From the NCBI GenBank assembly GCA_005406025.1, contig BGZK01000846.1:62001-126000 (forward strand): a DNA stretch of 64,000 nt, read 5' to 3'. Of this stretch, positions 23,782-36,720 are shown piece after piece. The notes beneath the pieces were generated by a model that was not told where the DNA came from, did no database searches, and was given only the letters and a program-made list of their open reading frames with translations. The position numbers and the translations under genes were made by a program. Source of the stretch: Eumeta japonica (taxonomy: Eukaryota > Arthropoda > Insecta > Lepidoptera > Psychidae). Positions within the stretch are counted from its first letter, which is position 1; each line of letters starts with the position of its first letter.

Positions 23782-23825
23782 TTCAATACAACTATTGAAT
23801 ACAATTATTCAATAGTTGTATTGAA
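23782..23825. repeat. Perfect inverted repeat, 19 bp arms
   Basis: TTCAATACAACTATTGAAT at 23782-23800 is exactly inverted at 23807-23825 around the 6-base loop ACAATT. A further partial copy of the arm (ATTCAATACAACTC) follows at 23836-23849. Hairpin or foldback remnant; no function assigned. Confidence 0.9.
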
Positions 23826-23849
23826 GTAAAACTATTCAATACAACTCTT

Positions 23850-24463
23850 AACTTGAAATATCTAAAGGCAACCTAGCCCTTGATATCATATTTTTAAAGG
23901 TTATTTAATTTTATCGATCAAATGCCAGGTTCTTGTGAGCTTTCGTTTTATTAGTTCGTCAAATTTTGTTACAAAAGTCCGCAAAAATTATTATGTGCAC
24001 AATTGTTAAAATGTTACGTATTCAGTCAAAATTTCCCAGCCGCTTTTAAAGACGAAAAGTGTAATATTCTGTGTTATACACAGTGATCCGAGTCTATTTC
24101 TTTGTATTTCTATAGATAAAAATAGGTATTTATATGAGAAATAGTGCAATGAGATCCACCACCATCTAACTCTAGGTCTAACACTACGGTCTAACACTAG
24201 CCTCATATGTATTCACAATACTATATGATGTCAGAAAGCTAAGAGGAGAATTGACCGAAAGATGAGATGTTTCAAAAAATAGAATAATTATTTAATACAA
24301 GGATGATCCATCATAAAAAACGAATACGCACATATATTTATGCGATTAAACTCGGCCCTGTTTATCGTCGTGAAATTTATGTAAACATTAAAAAAGGCAT
24401 GTGTCGCCATAAATAATCCTGTGGAATAGTTTAAATAAAGCAAAATAAAACCGCATAAGGCGA
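23850..24463. other. No gene recognised
   Basis: AT-rich sequence; no gene or RNA supported. Confidence 0.5.
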
Positions 24464-24478
24464 CCGCTAGGGGGCGCC
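24464..24478 (+). promoter_or_regulatory. CTCF-like binding site candidate
   Basis: CCGCTAGGGGGCGCC closely fits the conserved CTCF core (CC-C-AGGGGGCGC type), a motif bound by the CTCF zinc-finger array in vertebrates and, in related form, in insects. It stands alone in an AT-rich setting. Occupancy cannot be judged from sequence. Confidence 0.35.
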
Positions 24479-25559
24479 GCGTGAAGTTGCTTGATGTATT
24501 CGCGGTTGTCACGAACCGAGACGCTACTGGGAATCGAATCGCTTACCGTTATCGAGTAGCGATCTTAGGGTAAGAACCCGAACTTACTTGGTTTGTTTTG
24601 AGACGAATTATTAAAAATATTTATATATATTTAAGGCAAAAAAAAAAGGTATTTCGAAATGTATTTAACGCTGAATGTCGCTTATTATTTATATTTTTTT
24701 ATTAAAATATTAAATATAATAAAAAAAAATCCATTCTAGACAATGAGATCAAACTCGATGTCTAGTTCCAGATTAACGTGTCAAATTAATAATCTACAAT
24801 ATTTGTCAGTCGAATTCGGCTCTTAACTTTTTTTCAATGTTTCACAACTTTTCATTTCACTGCGACAAAATTAAGTTTTATTGGTATGAGTATTTATTTT
24901 CTCATAGAAGACGAGCAAACACTCTTTATTGTCATAAAATCAATTGACACGTTCCGCAATAAGCGCTACTCAAGCGGCGCTCAACATACTACCGGATAAT
25001 CGGTGTCATACTTTATTACGAGCGCCCCGGACGGGAGTCTATAGCGAGCCATTTTGTGAATTAAGCTGCTCGGTTGATAAAAAAAATGAACGGAATCAAC
25101 CAGCAGCTCGGAATCGCCTGTATATGTAAAGACATACAGTTTATTTTGTGGCTATAATTCGGTGTGTTGGCTAACAAGAGGAAATGTATAAGAATAAAAG
25201 CTCTCGGAAAAAAAGCATTCCATGTTCCCTGATCGTACGTGAGTGATTTTTACGTTTTCGTGCGATCATCGACGAAATGAACTATAGGCATTTGAATACT
25301 GCACGACTTAATACAAGCTCGCGTCCGCTGTCTGAAATGCGAGACGGAAACAGCAGTCCTCTTTTGGCACGATTTTTGCACTTTTCTTTACAGATTCAAC
25401 CACTTTTGCCTGCCATTACTGAAACAGTCCGAGAACAAGCACAATTTAATCCATCTTCGTTGTGCCAACAGTTGGTCTGATTGATTTTCCAAGACGTCTT
25501 TTACCGAACGTTTCGTCACACGCATTCTGTTCATATGTTTTTGACGTGATAACGTCTTA
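24479..25559. other. No gene recognised
   Basis: Two short frames (24944-25129 and 25277-25480) show no domain. Otherwise AT-rich. Confidence 0.45.
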
Positions 25560-25695
25560 TGAATCGATGAACGCCGGCTGCTCGCACGAAAAAGCGTGAC
25601 TCATAGTCGCATTCCGCTCGAGCCGAGCGCGCGAGCGAGAGCGCGGAACAATAGAGAGGCACGATCGGCCTAAGCGCTCGGCTTGTGACGCATCT
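25560..25695. other. CpG-rich, GAG/CGC-rich block
   Basis: A CpG-rich block with purine runs (GAGCGCGCGAGCGAGAGCGC, 25628-25647) and a TGACTCA AP-1-type heptamer near 25597-25603. It looks promoter-like rather than coding, but no TATA box or initiator fixes a start. Confidence 0.3.
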
Positions 25696-28600
25696 ATCTC
25701 TTTAGTGTATAATTTAAGTAGAAAAGTATTTGAAATAACGAGTGCAAATAAATGTTAATTTATCGAAAACACTGTCATTTTCAATTAACTCCTTTTTGTA
25801 TTATACAAAATAATGATAATTCAATGATAATAATTCAATTCAATTCATAAAAGAATGCAATTTTTCATCAATGTCACATTATCACGTAAAATTATCGTCC
25901 GTGAACCGACTTTACAGGCAATCAATTTTTTGCATTAATCTATTTTAATTAACTCTCTGTTATCATATCGTCATGGCCATTTACGCCCTAACCGCTACCT
26001 TTCAAACCACACCACGTTCTATCTCATTAATATTTTATATACTTCCTATTTCTATGTTTCAAAGGTGCTGAACTCATACCGATTAGGAATCTCATCGCCA
26101 CTGAATTGATTTTAATCTTAATTTATTTCAGCTCCATCCGACGCTTAAGACCATAAACAAGTATAACATCATGATTCCCTTATGTTTTCACTATTCACGA
26201 CAGCAGGTAAAGCCTTGTTTGTTTTATTTTTCGTATTCACTCCCCTTTGACTAAATTTGTCACGTTTGTCATCGTTTGTATAAAATTACCCACGTAGACA
26301 AACTTATACACTTATCCAGTGCTTTTGCTCTGTATTTTGGTCTTGTTTACATTAATCTTTGTACTTCACTTTGGAAGAATCGTATTTATTGATTACCATT
26401 TCTCTCCACTCACGCGCATGATGTGTCAAGGGGTTTATTCGTCTTCATTTTATAGGAGACATTTGACGGATATTTCAACCATTCTTCGTATACATCCATA
26501 CTTTCTTAAGTAGTTTAGACAACTGGCCATGAAAAAATGGGACAGTAACGGTAATAATATGGGTTTTCTGTCGCGATACCTATTTATCAATATCAAAGCT
26601 ATCAATATATCCATACTCCATTTATTGTGTCGCAGGCGTTAGAATCTGTATAGAGTTGGCTGTACTGTTTCTTGTCCACTATCACCATGTGCGTGGTATA
26701 TTTTTCCATAGATAACTCGTTTCCACTCTATTATAGATTTTTTCAAATCTACGAAAATCTTTCGCTCTCCTTGACCAAAACTGGTTTCGTGTTGTTTACA
26801 AAGGAAACAAACTTGGTTTTTTTATTTAATTCATTTTTAGTGAGGTACACAAGTATAAACAGCAGATCAAAACACATTTTTCTCTTCAATTTTCTTTAAA
26901 ATATGAGAAACGTAGTTTCCTTTCATATTCATCAAATTTAGGGCATTACTGAATTTTGATACCATTACTTTGTACAAACATCTCCACGTAACTGGCAGTT
27001 TGAAAAAAAAAAACAATTTTTCAACTAATGTATAATAACTACTGTCAATTTTTCGTTTTCGCAACGGACGCAGCCGGGCGCAGGCGCTAGGCCTTATTCA
27101 CTTTCGCGATTTTGCAGTAAGCCTCCATAAAAAGATATGGCGATCAACAAATTACGTGCACCCGTCGTCGGGTGAGTGTTTCGCACGCGAGCGCATGCTC
27201 ACATGCGACCGGCTACGTTATACGCTTAAAATCATTACGACAGAGGCGCATTTTAAGTGCATAACACACCCATAACGTACCGTCATTGCCTTCTGAAGTA
27301 ATGTATCAAAAGCTCGGATGAAAAGCTTTAGAAGTGCCCGCAGATCACTCGGGTCACTTATGATGATACGTTATATCATATTATCGATATGCTATCATAA
27401 TTACGATATCGTATCATCACTTATGATATCATAATTTATGTAACCGTTATTATCTTCTCGGTGATTCGCCGACGTCAGCAGACCCAAATTGATCTTTAGA
27501 TATCACAAAGTTAGTGCATTAGTATTTGTATATATTTACGTATTTGATACATCTTTTAACTTTTCTCGTTACAGTGCTGTTGAGCTTGACGGCTGGAAAC
27601 TAATGATAATATAATATATAATAATAAAATAAATGAAAAAGAAATGTTATAAAGAATTTTAAGTCAAAGTTTCATTATATAAATATTTACGTTCTATTCC
27701 AGTTATATATTACTTCTTTATCAATAGGCTTAACTGATTTTGCATGCTTCATAAGCGGAGCGCATGAGGTAGTGCTCTACTCTCGCCTTACGAAAAACGA
27801 GTGATTTTTTGAACTTTAAATGTCTTTATTTATTACATGTTGCACTTGTAAAATAATGTATGCACTCAAACGGCAAGAATAATCACTGATTTTAATATCT
27901 GTAATATCTTCAAAACACATTTTGTTATAGAACATATTTTAAAAACTGTTTTATAAATGTTTTTCGTGGACGTCCGTGTGTCTGTATGTGCGGATCCTGT
28001 ATGTGGTCACGATAACGAATGAAATACTTCACTAATCGAGTGTTTTTTTTCCATTCGCTTTAGTATGCATCTGAATAGAAAGAAGCCTATTGAATTTCAC
28101 TGTCTAATTCGGTGTAGTTTAATTGATATTTAATAAACAAAATTTTGAGGAGTCTTTTAGAAAAAAATTTTTTTTTTTTTTTTTTTTTGTTATTAAATCT
28201 TAATCTAGAGAACATAAGAAACCCGAAGCGTAACTGTCTTTTTTATTCTCAATGTTTAAGTAAAAATTTTGACACCACGGTATTTTTTTAATTTATTTCA
28301 ATTTAAAAAAAAATGACGATTACGGTATAAATTTTTGTTAATATATAGAAATTAGAGTATTGAACAATGCCTACCAAGTAATTTGTAATCATTCATAAAG
28401 AGTGAGCTTGTCATTCGTCGGAGCTGACATACACAATTTTCTTTAGTAAAAATGGAGTAACCGCTATGAGGCGTGCACTTTTGGATTTTCCAAATTTTTG
28501 ACTTTGCTTTTGCTATTGCAATATAAGTAACGAGAATTAAATAAGACACAGGAAATATTAAGACAGAGAAATCTCCTATTTTGTCTCTATCTCTCATCTA

Positions 28601-29688
28601 CCGTAACTGTCTCATGATCTGTAAGAAGATGAAACAGACTTATTGTAAATAAAACAAAAGTATTTTCTTTTTGTTTACAAAAGAAATGATAATAAAATAC
28701 TCATTATTTCATAATATTTTTTGGAACCTCAAAAATAAGTACATGCTTTTTTAATTTATTATGAATAATTGACACTGTAAAAGATTTGAAAATTCCGTTC
28801 ACTTCAATGAAGATAAATATGATAAAGCGAAAGAAAAATAGTAAGAATAATAACTTTTATAAGAAAAATGAACTAACGTCAAGAACTCCGTACCCTAAAA
28901 ATAATATAAATAGTCTTCAAAAACTGAATTTAATACTGTGATAATGAAAATTTTATCAAAATATACTAAGCCTTTCACACAATAATGGATTTCTATACAC
29001 TGAATTCTATTTATAGTAGAATATTAGGCTATACTAATTTACATTAACTATGTAATTATAAATACAAAATATATTACAATATTTGAAGTTGGTGCCAAGA
29101 CTTGTTTTAAAAATCAATGAAAAAGTGTTGTAAAATCAAGGGAATAAATTCGATCAAGCACGTCACCAATTAATAAAAATTGCACTGACTTATTCAATGT
29201 TTATTCTATGGCTCAAGTTTCTTTATTTAGTCTAGGATAAAATCTTACAGATTGAAACCTATCCAGAAAAACATGCAGTCGCATAACTTAAAATTTATCC
29301 GTGTCTTTGAGAAATTTACAAACATACATACATACAAAACATGGTCAAAGAGACAACCATGTTATCATATTTTTGCATGAATTTTATCTGTTCTTCAATC
29401 ACTAAGCAAAAGTACTTACCTATTCCGATATATGCAAAGGCCGGTTGTTTTACTTGTATTACGCTAATAAAATCTCAGAATAATTTAAACATCCAAAACT
29501 TTAATATGACCATGTGTTACAATTCCTTAAATTGTAACAGTAATAATGAACTGCCTTTATGTAATCTTACAAAACGCGTTGAATCCTACCGAATTTCGCT
29601 TTACAGAATCCAGACTAGGAGATATCTCCACATAAAAAGGACGACGCTACGGTTTCTATCAGAAATCCCAAAGTCCGTTGACCCTGCT
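25696..29688. other. Long AT-rich stretch with no gene recognised
   Basis: Contains a TATCAT/ATGATA-rich quasi-palindromic cluster at 27359-27435, a near-pure poly-T run at about 28170-28189, and a CpG-richer patch at 27065-27210. A 119-codon plus-strand frame (29341-29700) and several 60-80 codon frames have no domains. Confidence 0.45.
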
Positions 29689-29835
29689 GATGCTGGATAG
29701 GATCAGATTTGCGGCAGGAGCGACGGCGGGTGGAGGGTGGCAATCCGCACCGCCAGGCAGTCTCAGCTCTAATACGAATGCCCGCGGGGCACCGCCGAGT
29801 TACTCGCAGCCGTTAGTGCGCCAGCGCGTGTGATA
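29689..29835. other. CpG-rich block
   Basis: GC-rich sequence (GGAGCGACGGCGGGTGGAGG, GCGGGGCACCGCCGAG) with no long frame through it. Could be a 5' UTR or promoter element. Confidence 0.3.
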
Positions 29836-30889
29836 TGATATTGTTGATGTACACCTATAAATATCTTCAAAATACATATATTCTGTATTAATATATGTGC
29901 TTGTATTATTTTTTTTTTTATTTTAATTTAAGTCACGTCGTAAAAGGTGATTCCGTTTTTGTCTGCCAGTATTTTAAACTCTTCACGGAAAGAGCACGTA
30001 TAGTTTTATGATTGTAAGATTCAGACAACAATGATATACAAGTGTGTACGTTAGTCAGTCTAATGATCGCATTTTTTTTTTGAGTTAACCATTTGGTTAA
30101 AAAAATATTTAAAAGCGTTTCGGGAATTAAAATAAAGCCAAAATGTAAATTTAAATTTCTCTTAATTTGAGTAAATAAAAATGAACAATCAAGGATGGAA
30201 ATTGAAGAAAATTACAAGTTTTAGGAAATCTTGATATCCTTCAATTTGATATCACAAATTTAAAAAAAAATTAAATACATCATTAACTTTTTGGATGACA
30301 ATGAATTGATAGTGCTGGGAGTGTTAGATTCAGAACTAAATGAAAATGCCTTTTTTTTCATTTTTATTAAATAATGAAGAACAGGTTTAATTATAATTGA
30401 ATTTCGGCAATTCAGACGTAAGCACCAAAAGTAAACCGAAAATATAATTCCGTGTTAATAACAAAAGGTTAAGAGACTATTTGTAAATACGATAAATAAG
30501 TTATCTGTCCGTGAATGAACTAGCTAGTCCCTTAAAAAAAAGTTAAAAATGAATGTACTTAAATATAAAGGGAATTAACAGAAACCTTTTTGCTGCAAAA
30601 ATAACTAAAAATCGGAATTGAAAAATGATACTTTATGTTTTTTTCTTGCATCGCATATAAAATGCACTAATCAGATACTATAAGGAATTTTAAGGATAAA
30701 TATTATTTAGATTTATAACTTGGAAATTTTAAAAAATGTTAACCCTTATTGGTTAGCCCGATAAGGGTGTAACGCCCGAGAATCAGATATAAAACGGCGG
30801 TTATGAATATTCTATTTCGAAAAGTTTTTGTGTTTTATAGCATAACGGGCCGATCGGAGTGATTTGAAATATGTAAACGTAAAAAAAAA
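29836..30889. other. No gene recognised
   Basis: AT-rich sequence with no supported feature. Confidence 0.5.
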
Positions 30890-31510
30890 TAACAAAAAAA
30901 ACCGACTTCAAAACAAAAACTATTCTAAAACAAATTAATACGCACTAAAAAGTAAAAAAAAAAATCATCAACTTACTTTTTTAACTCAATATGTAGGTAC
31001 GATCTATGTATTAACCACGCAAGAAGGTAGGTAGGTACCTACCCACTTCAAATTTAACTCAACACATACCTATGAATGACAAACAATGATCGAAATATTT
31101 TATAGAGTTGTCCTGAGTAAAATGAAATGGAAAATATTAGACTACTTAAAAGTCAATCAATTTATTACGATACAATTATTGTTATTTTTGGAGTCGGTGT
31201 CTATTGCTGGATATATTGTAGTGTTTCCTTGGCTGACACCGACTGTCAAATGTCAACTTTACAATATATATATGACAGCTATATTCCGTATGACCAAACA
31301 TTTGGAATGAGTATAGATTTGTGAATTAAATATTTAAAAGAACCGAGTGGGACATTTTAAAACACGCCACTGCAAAGGCAAAAAACTCCCATATACTTTT
31401 TACTGAGGGAGTCGGTAAGTCTTGTGCTCAGTGAGGCTTGTGGCCCCCTAAGAACCTTCGTCATCGCTTCGATACCAAAGTCCGACACCGACGGCTTAAA
31501 CGTGCTATCC
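30890..31510. repeat. Probable interspersed repeat with GTCGGTGTC hairpin
   Basis: Starts with an A-rich tract and AACCGACTTCAAAAC near 30900, a phrase typical of common lepidopteran repeats. Inside, AGTCGGTGTC (31192-31201) is exactly inverted at 31235-31244 around 33 bases. GGAGTCGGTA recurs near 31410 and CGACACCGACGG near 31482, giving alternating direct and inverted copies. Ends and family undefined. Confidence 0.45.
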
Positions 31511-34008
31511 CAAATATGAATGGATCTATAACCTGATTACAACCGGGTTATAATCTGATTTGAGTTAACTCATCTGTTGCGATTCGTATAAAAGTTTTAT
31601 TTTATCCTACACTTGACAGGTTTTTGTCAACAGAGCGCGAAGAATCGATGGTATTAGTCAAACATGTTTTCTTAACGCTTTGAGCATCATTTCACGCACA
31701 ATTTTCAACAAACACCACCATCTGTTGCAAGAAACACTGGTAATGAGTAAAAAACTACACTATGAATAATAAATCAGGACGCAGGCGCAGTGACGCGCGA
31801 CTGAATAAACATGTCGACAAAATATGACTTCACTCGCAATCGGAAAGGTAGCTGATTGAATATTGATTCTAATTACAACATGCAAAGAATCTATGTGTGA
31901 TACTTCTTATTGAATGTTTCATTTAATTATTTAACTTGTAAAGCAAACAGCTTCCAATCAAATTTTGGTATTTTTTCAAATAAAATTATTTTAATTGTAT
32001 ATTTCATATAAGATTCCCGGAGAATATTTTTATAAATCATTACATATTTATATACGTAAATCATAAAACAAGAAAATATATGTATATATACAACATTTCA
32101 TTGTCTCTCAACAACAAAGTCCGACAGATGGCACTATATAAATAAAATATTATGTTGTATTTTTGACCATACATTTATTACTGAAAATTAATATAATAAA
32201 TAAGCTGCTGTTCGTCTGGAAAATAATCATATTCCCACGATAAACTCGAAAGGAACCAAGCAAAGGTCAGTTGCTCGGATATTATTTATAATTTTCATAA
32301 TTTATTGGACCCACTATTTTGTGAATCACCCGATAAACCCGTGCATTTTAAAAAAGAATGACGATAAAGTCATTTTATGTTTACTGATTTGTGATGGTAA
32401 AAATAATCAATATCAAAATTTGTTTTTTGTCCCTATCTTTCAATATAGTACTTGATTTTATTTAAAATATATTATTCCAATTATTCGAATCGATAAAGAT
32501 TTTGGTGAACCATGAAAATTTATATATAAATGTCTGTCTTGAATTCCCTCTCAGAAAAAAAAAAACTGTGATAGCTATACATAGGCAAACAGACATCGAA
32601 TGCATGAAGGCCTATGTGCCGCTAATTATTTTATGCAAACATATTTATTGTGTAAATTTAACTTTATATTTTTCCACGATATTTTAATTCAAGTCACGAT
32701 CTGGATAAAATTATTAAGGGGTCTCGTAAACAATGTCGCTTTTTAATGTTCATTTTGATTATTCATGTAAGAAGAAAACCTGAATATTCAAAACAGACCA
32801 TCGCATATTATGGTCTTTACCGAAAGTTCAAGAGGCTATCTGATACTTTTGTTTCGTTAGTTATAAAGTTATATTTTTATTGTACGTTCAAGAAACTGTG
32901 TCTGTCTAAAACATATCACAAATACTGCAACGAAACAGAGAGAAAATAGAGTCCGTCTAACTCGTGGTACAGTTAAATAAAGTTTTATTCATGATCTTCG
33001 TAAACACTTGAATAGCCTGTCATCTAATTACTTTGATTTGCCCTTGGAACCGTGCGTTTATTAATGAATTTTATGAATTTTTAATGAATTTTTGAACAAG
33101 TTGCTCTCATCTGGGTCACATTCCGTCATTGATAAATGTAAATTCCAATAGAAATACATATTTCGACAATTTTCAGATTCGTTTCGTATTAGTCTATTAA
33201 GCTGAAGCATTGACAATCAATATCGATGTCGATCAAGAATTTTACAGTGCACAACACTAGTCGCTAACGATTAACGATGAACCTGAGTTCGGAAAGTATA
33301 ATAGCTCTTGCAACAACGACAGATGGTCTAAGGTTTGTATTCATCTTGAACCAGAAACGATATGACGTCAACACCTATTTGTTTTATTCTGTCTAATATT
33401 TATAACTTAGTTTAGTAACAAAATTAGTCGGTTTACAATATTTTATTTCTGTTATTATTTATATTTCATTTTCAGAACATCTTTGTTGTTTATTAATATC
33501 ATGTTTAATTGGAATTATATATATGACGAAAACAATTTTTTGTTTGTCACATCTCAGTTAAAATGTACTGAATATATCGGTATGGGAATTTGACTATTTG
33601 ATGCGGAATCGTATGTAGGTGATTTAGGGCTATTTATTTATTTAACTCTTCACAGCCTTCACCATTCTTTTTGTTTATTTTCATAAAACATAACATAAAA
33701 TATGGACTAAGAATGTGAACATTACAATAACAGTACTAATTCTGTATAATGACAAATCTTGATATACAGTTTCACAAAATTTACCACAAAAATGGATCAA
33801 TTATTTCAAATAAAAGCGATATTTGTTGATTTAAATATTTACTTTAGACAAAAGTTTCATTTTGTATACGAGCACAACAGTTATATAAATTGAAATATTT
33901 ATAGATTTTCTTATTTACAACTGATGTCATGACATTGTTGCAATTGGATACTGAACATGGGACTATAATTCCTATAATCGTTCATTCGCTTAAAGACGCC
34001 AAAAAGTA
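31511..34008. other. Long AT-rich stretch with no gene recognised
   Basis: No domain-bearing frame, RNA gene or repeat copy was recognised. Confidence 0.5.
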
Positions 34009-34069
34009 CAATTTTTATTTTAAGAAAAACTGAAACGATTTGGTTCAGTTTTTCTTAAAATAAAAATTG
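34009..34069. repeat. Perfect 26 bp hairpin
   Basis: The arms 34009-34034 and 34044-34069 are exact reverse complements over 26 bases (left arm begins CAATTTTTATTTTAAG, right arm ends AAAATAAAAATTG) around the 9-base loop ACGATTTGG. It is the longest perfect hairpin I found here. It is AT-rich and could be a miRNA-like precursor, a foldback element or a recent palindromic duplication. No flanking duplication is evident. Confidence 0.95.
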
Positions 34070-35435
34070 ATTTTATTCCAATTATTATATAACTATATAC
34101 TATTGTATGATTGGTTTTAACTAACCTAACCGCACCCTTACATCGAGTGCGAATGGTCGTTACGCAAAATTCGCGAACGGGGACGATTTTATGCAAAAGT
34201 GCCGATGAAAACAAAATCTCAATGAATAAATAAATCATACTGTATTATCCATTTACATTGGAGTTCTATAATTTTTTGTAATATACCTTTAACTACTCAT
34301 CAGATATATTCAATATTTAAACTCATATATTTCGAAACACCCTTAATTTGAGTTTAAGTGCAAAAAGGACAATTATTTCATTCTTCGGGCGATAAGAGCT
34401 CAACTACCGTGATTAGGTAAAAGACCCTTTGGTATTTAGGTAAATAAGAGTCTTTCTTTGCTTATCGATGGTGATATGGAGGGGGGCTGAATGGCGATTC
34501 CGTCAGCAATATTTATTAATTTTTTCGTATTATTTGTAAAATTTAATAGATTCTGATCTCAACATATATAGAAAACCTATTTCTCTAAATTTTAAAGCCA
34601 TAAGAATCTTCAGTATTTCTTCGAAATAATTGACTATTGCTAACTCGCTTTCACCGGTGTTAAGAATTGTTTAGTAGAGGAAAATTACCGCGCGCGGTAT
34701 TTACTCGTCCGAACTTATTTGGTCTAATATCATTGGATTTTAATTAATATTTTTTGCTGTTGTTTGAGCACGATTAATTTCAATTTAATAAGTTCTTTAA
34801 TAGAACAATATAAATAAAAATCTTTATATGTTAATAATATAATGCTTGAATGTAATGTTAATGATTTACTTTACACAAATGTTTACAAACGTATATTGTT
34901 TTAACGAAAAACAACAAAAATTGAATTACTTCGTAGAAAAAAAGATAGTAATCTACATTAATCATTACTCATTGTTGCATAAAACGTTCCTCCAATCATT
35001 CATTATTCGGTGCCCCTTTAATTGGGGGACAGGCGACAAGCCATTGTTTTGAACCTTTTCAACGCGGTACTTTTTGTACACTTGTAATTACGGACTAGGC
35101 TTCAATGAGGCTCAGACAACAATATATTTTGTCTATTCCGACAAAAGTTTGTTTTTACATGTGTTAAACATAATTTAATTTATGGCATTGCAGTGATAAA
35201 ATCGCATATATACAATACAATCTTTTTCTTTGCAAACTGTCGTGACATTTGATATGAATAAGTAAACGGTAATCAAATAAACAGATAAAATGCATTCATA
35301 CCATATATCATAGGTGAAACGATATTCAAATAAATCATAAACAATAATATCATTTATTTTTATCAATTGAAAATCATTCGAACCTTTGCCTCGACGGTTT
35401 AAAATAAAGAAGTATAAATTGACAGCTGTCAAATT
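34070..35435. other. No gene recognised
   Basis: AT-rich; short frames only. Confidence 0.5.
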
Positions 35436-35532
35436 AAAAAAAAAGGGGCGCGTTCGACGAATTTCGGTTGCGCTCGGTAGCGGTTCGTGCCCTCGCGGCT
35501 GGACGCCGCCGCCCGCCGCGCGCGGTTAACAA
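35436..35532. other. CpG-rich block
   Basis: A compact GC-rich block (CTCGCGGCTGGACGCCGCCG, CCCGCCGCGCGCGG) in AT-rich DNA, less than 0.5 kb from the minisatellite that starts at 35931. Promoter-like candidate; no gene attached. Confidence 0.3.
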
Positions 35533-35930
35533 GCTTGTTAGAACATCGTAATGGTATATTACACGCTGGTTTTTATGGATGACCTCAATAAAATCGGTGG
35601 CGGGATTACAATTTTTATTTGTACAATTATAAAGGCAAACAATATATAATAAAGGTCGTTGACATTTTTAACAGTTAGACACATTATGAACAGAAAAGTC
35701 TCTAGAGGAACCTGTCTGTTTATATTTTTTTCCTTTGCCGCGAAACTCGAAAATAAATGCGCCAATTTTCGTTGTCGATGAAAATATCAAAAAAAATCCT
35801 TTTCGACGGATCGCCACAGAGTCGATGACGCCTCAACAACACCCGTCGGGTTTGACATAACTAAGAGCGTTTGTGATGAAATACGAAAGCGATGAAATAC
35901 GAAAAGCGAGCACGGGCAATGTTATCTATC

Positions 35931-36720
35931 TCAAGGCATTACTTGCTCCTTGCTTCATCTTTCAATTTCAGTTCTCAAGGCATTATTCGCTCCTTACTTT
36001 ATCTTTAAATTTCAGTTGTCAAGGCATTACTCGCTCCTTACTTTATCTTTAAATTTCAGTTCTCAAGGCATTTCTTCCAATTTCAGTTGTCAAGGCATTA
36101 CTCGCTCCTTACTTTATCTTTAAATTTCAGTTCTCAAGGCATTTCTTCCAATTTCAGTTGTCAAGGCATTACTCGCTCCTTTCATCTTTCTTTCAGTTCT
36201 CCATTTCTTCAATTCATTTGTTATCCGTAGTCTCGCTCCACCTTATCTTTAAATTTCAGTTGTCAAGCATTACTCGCTCCTTACTTTATCTTTTCAGTTC
36301 TCAGTTTCTTCCAATTGCTCCGCTCACTTCATATTCAATTTCAGTTGTCAAGAACATTTCTTTAAATTTCAGTTTCAGCATACTTTCGCTCTTACTTCAT
36401 CTTTCAATTTCAGTTCTCTTGTCACATACTTACTTCATATTCCAATTTCAGTTTTCAAGACATTTCTTCCAATTGCAGTTGTCAAGGCATACTCGCTCCT
36501 TACTTTATATTTAAATTTCAGTTGTCAAGGCATTACTCGCTCCTTACTTCATCTTTTAATTTCAGTTCTCAAGGCATTACTTGCTCCTTACTTCATCTTT
36601 CAATTTCAGTTCTCAAGGCATTACTTGCTCCTTACTTCATATTCCAATTTCAGTTTTCAAGACATTTCTTCCTATTTCAGTTGTCAAGGCATTACTTACT
36701 CCTTACTTCATTTTTCAATT
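35931..36720. repeat. Minisatellite with 44 bp and 27 bp units
   Basis: About 20 tandem units beginning TCAAGGCATT and ending TTTCAGTT(C/G/T). The long unit is 44 bp (TCAAGGCATTACTCGCTCCT, then TACTTTATCTTTAAATTTCA and GTTG). The short unit is about 27 bp and lacks the ACTCGCTCCTTACTTTAT part, and the two sizes are interspersed. Units at both ends are clean, while those at about 36180-36450 are ragged with many small deletions. Open frames of 118 and 104 codons run through it but follow the repeat and are not credited as genes. Every unit ends in a pyrimidine-rich TTTCAG, so the array is also a series of splice-acceptor look-alikes on the plus strand. Confidence 0.93.

Noticed and set aside
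28170..28189. Poly-T run as a LINE or SINE tail on the minus strand
   Set aside because: No retroelement sequence adjoins it on either side.
35931..36720. CRISPR-like regular repeat array
   Set aside because: Units are tandem with no unique spacers, in eukaryotic-type DNA; it is a minisatellite.
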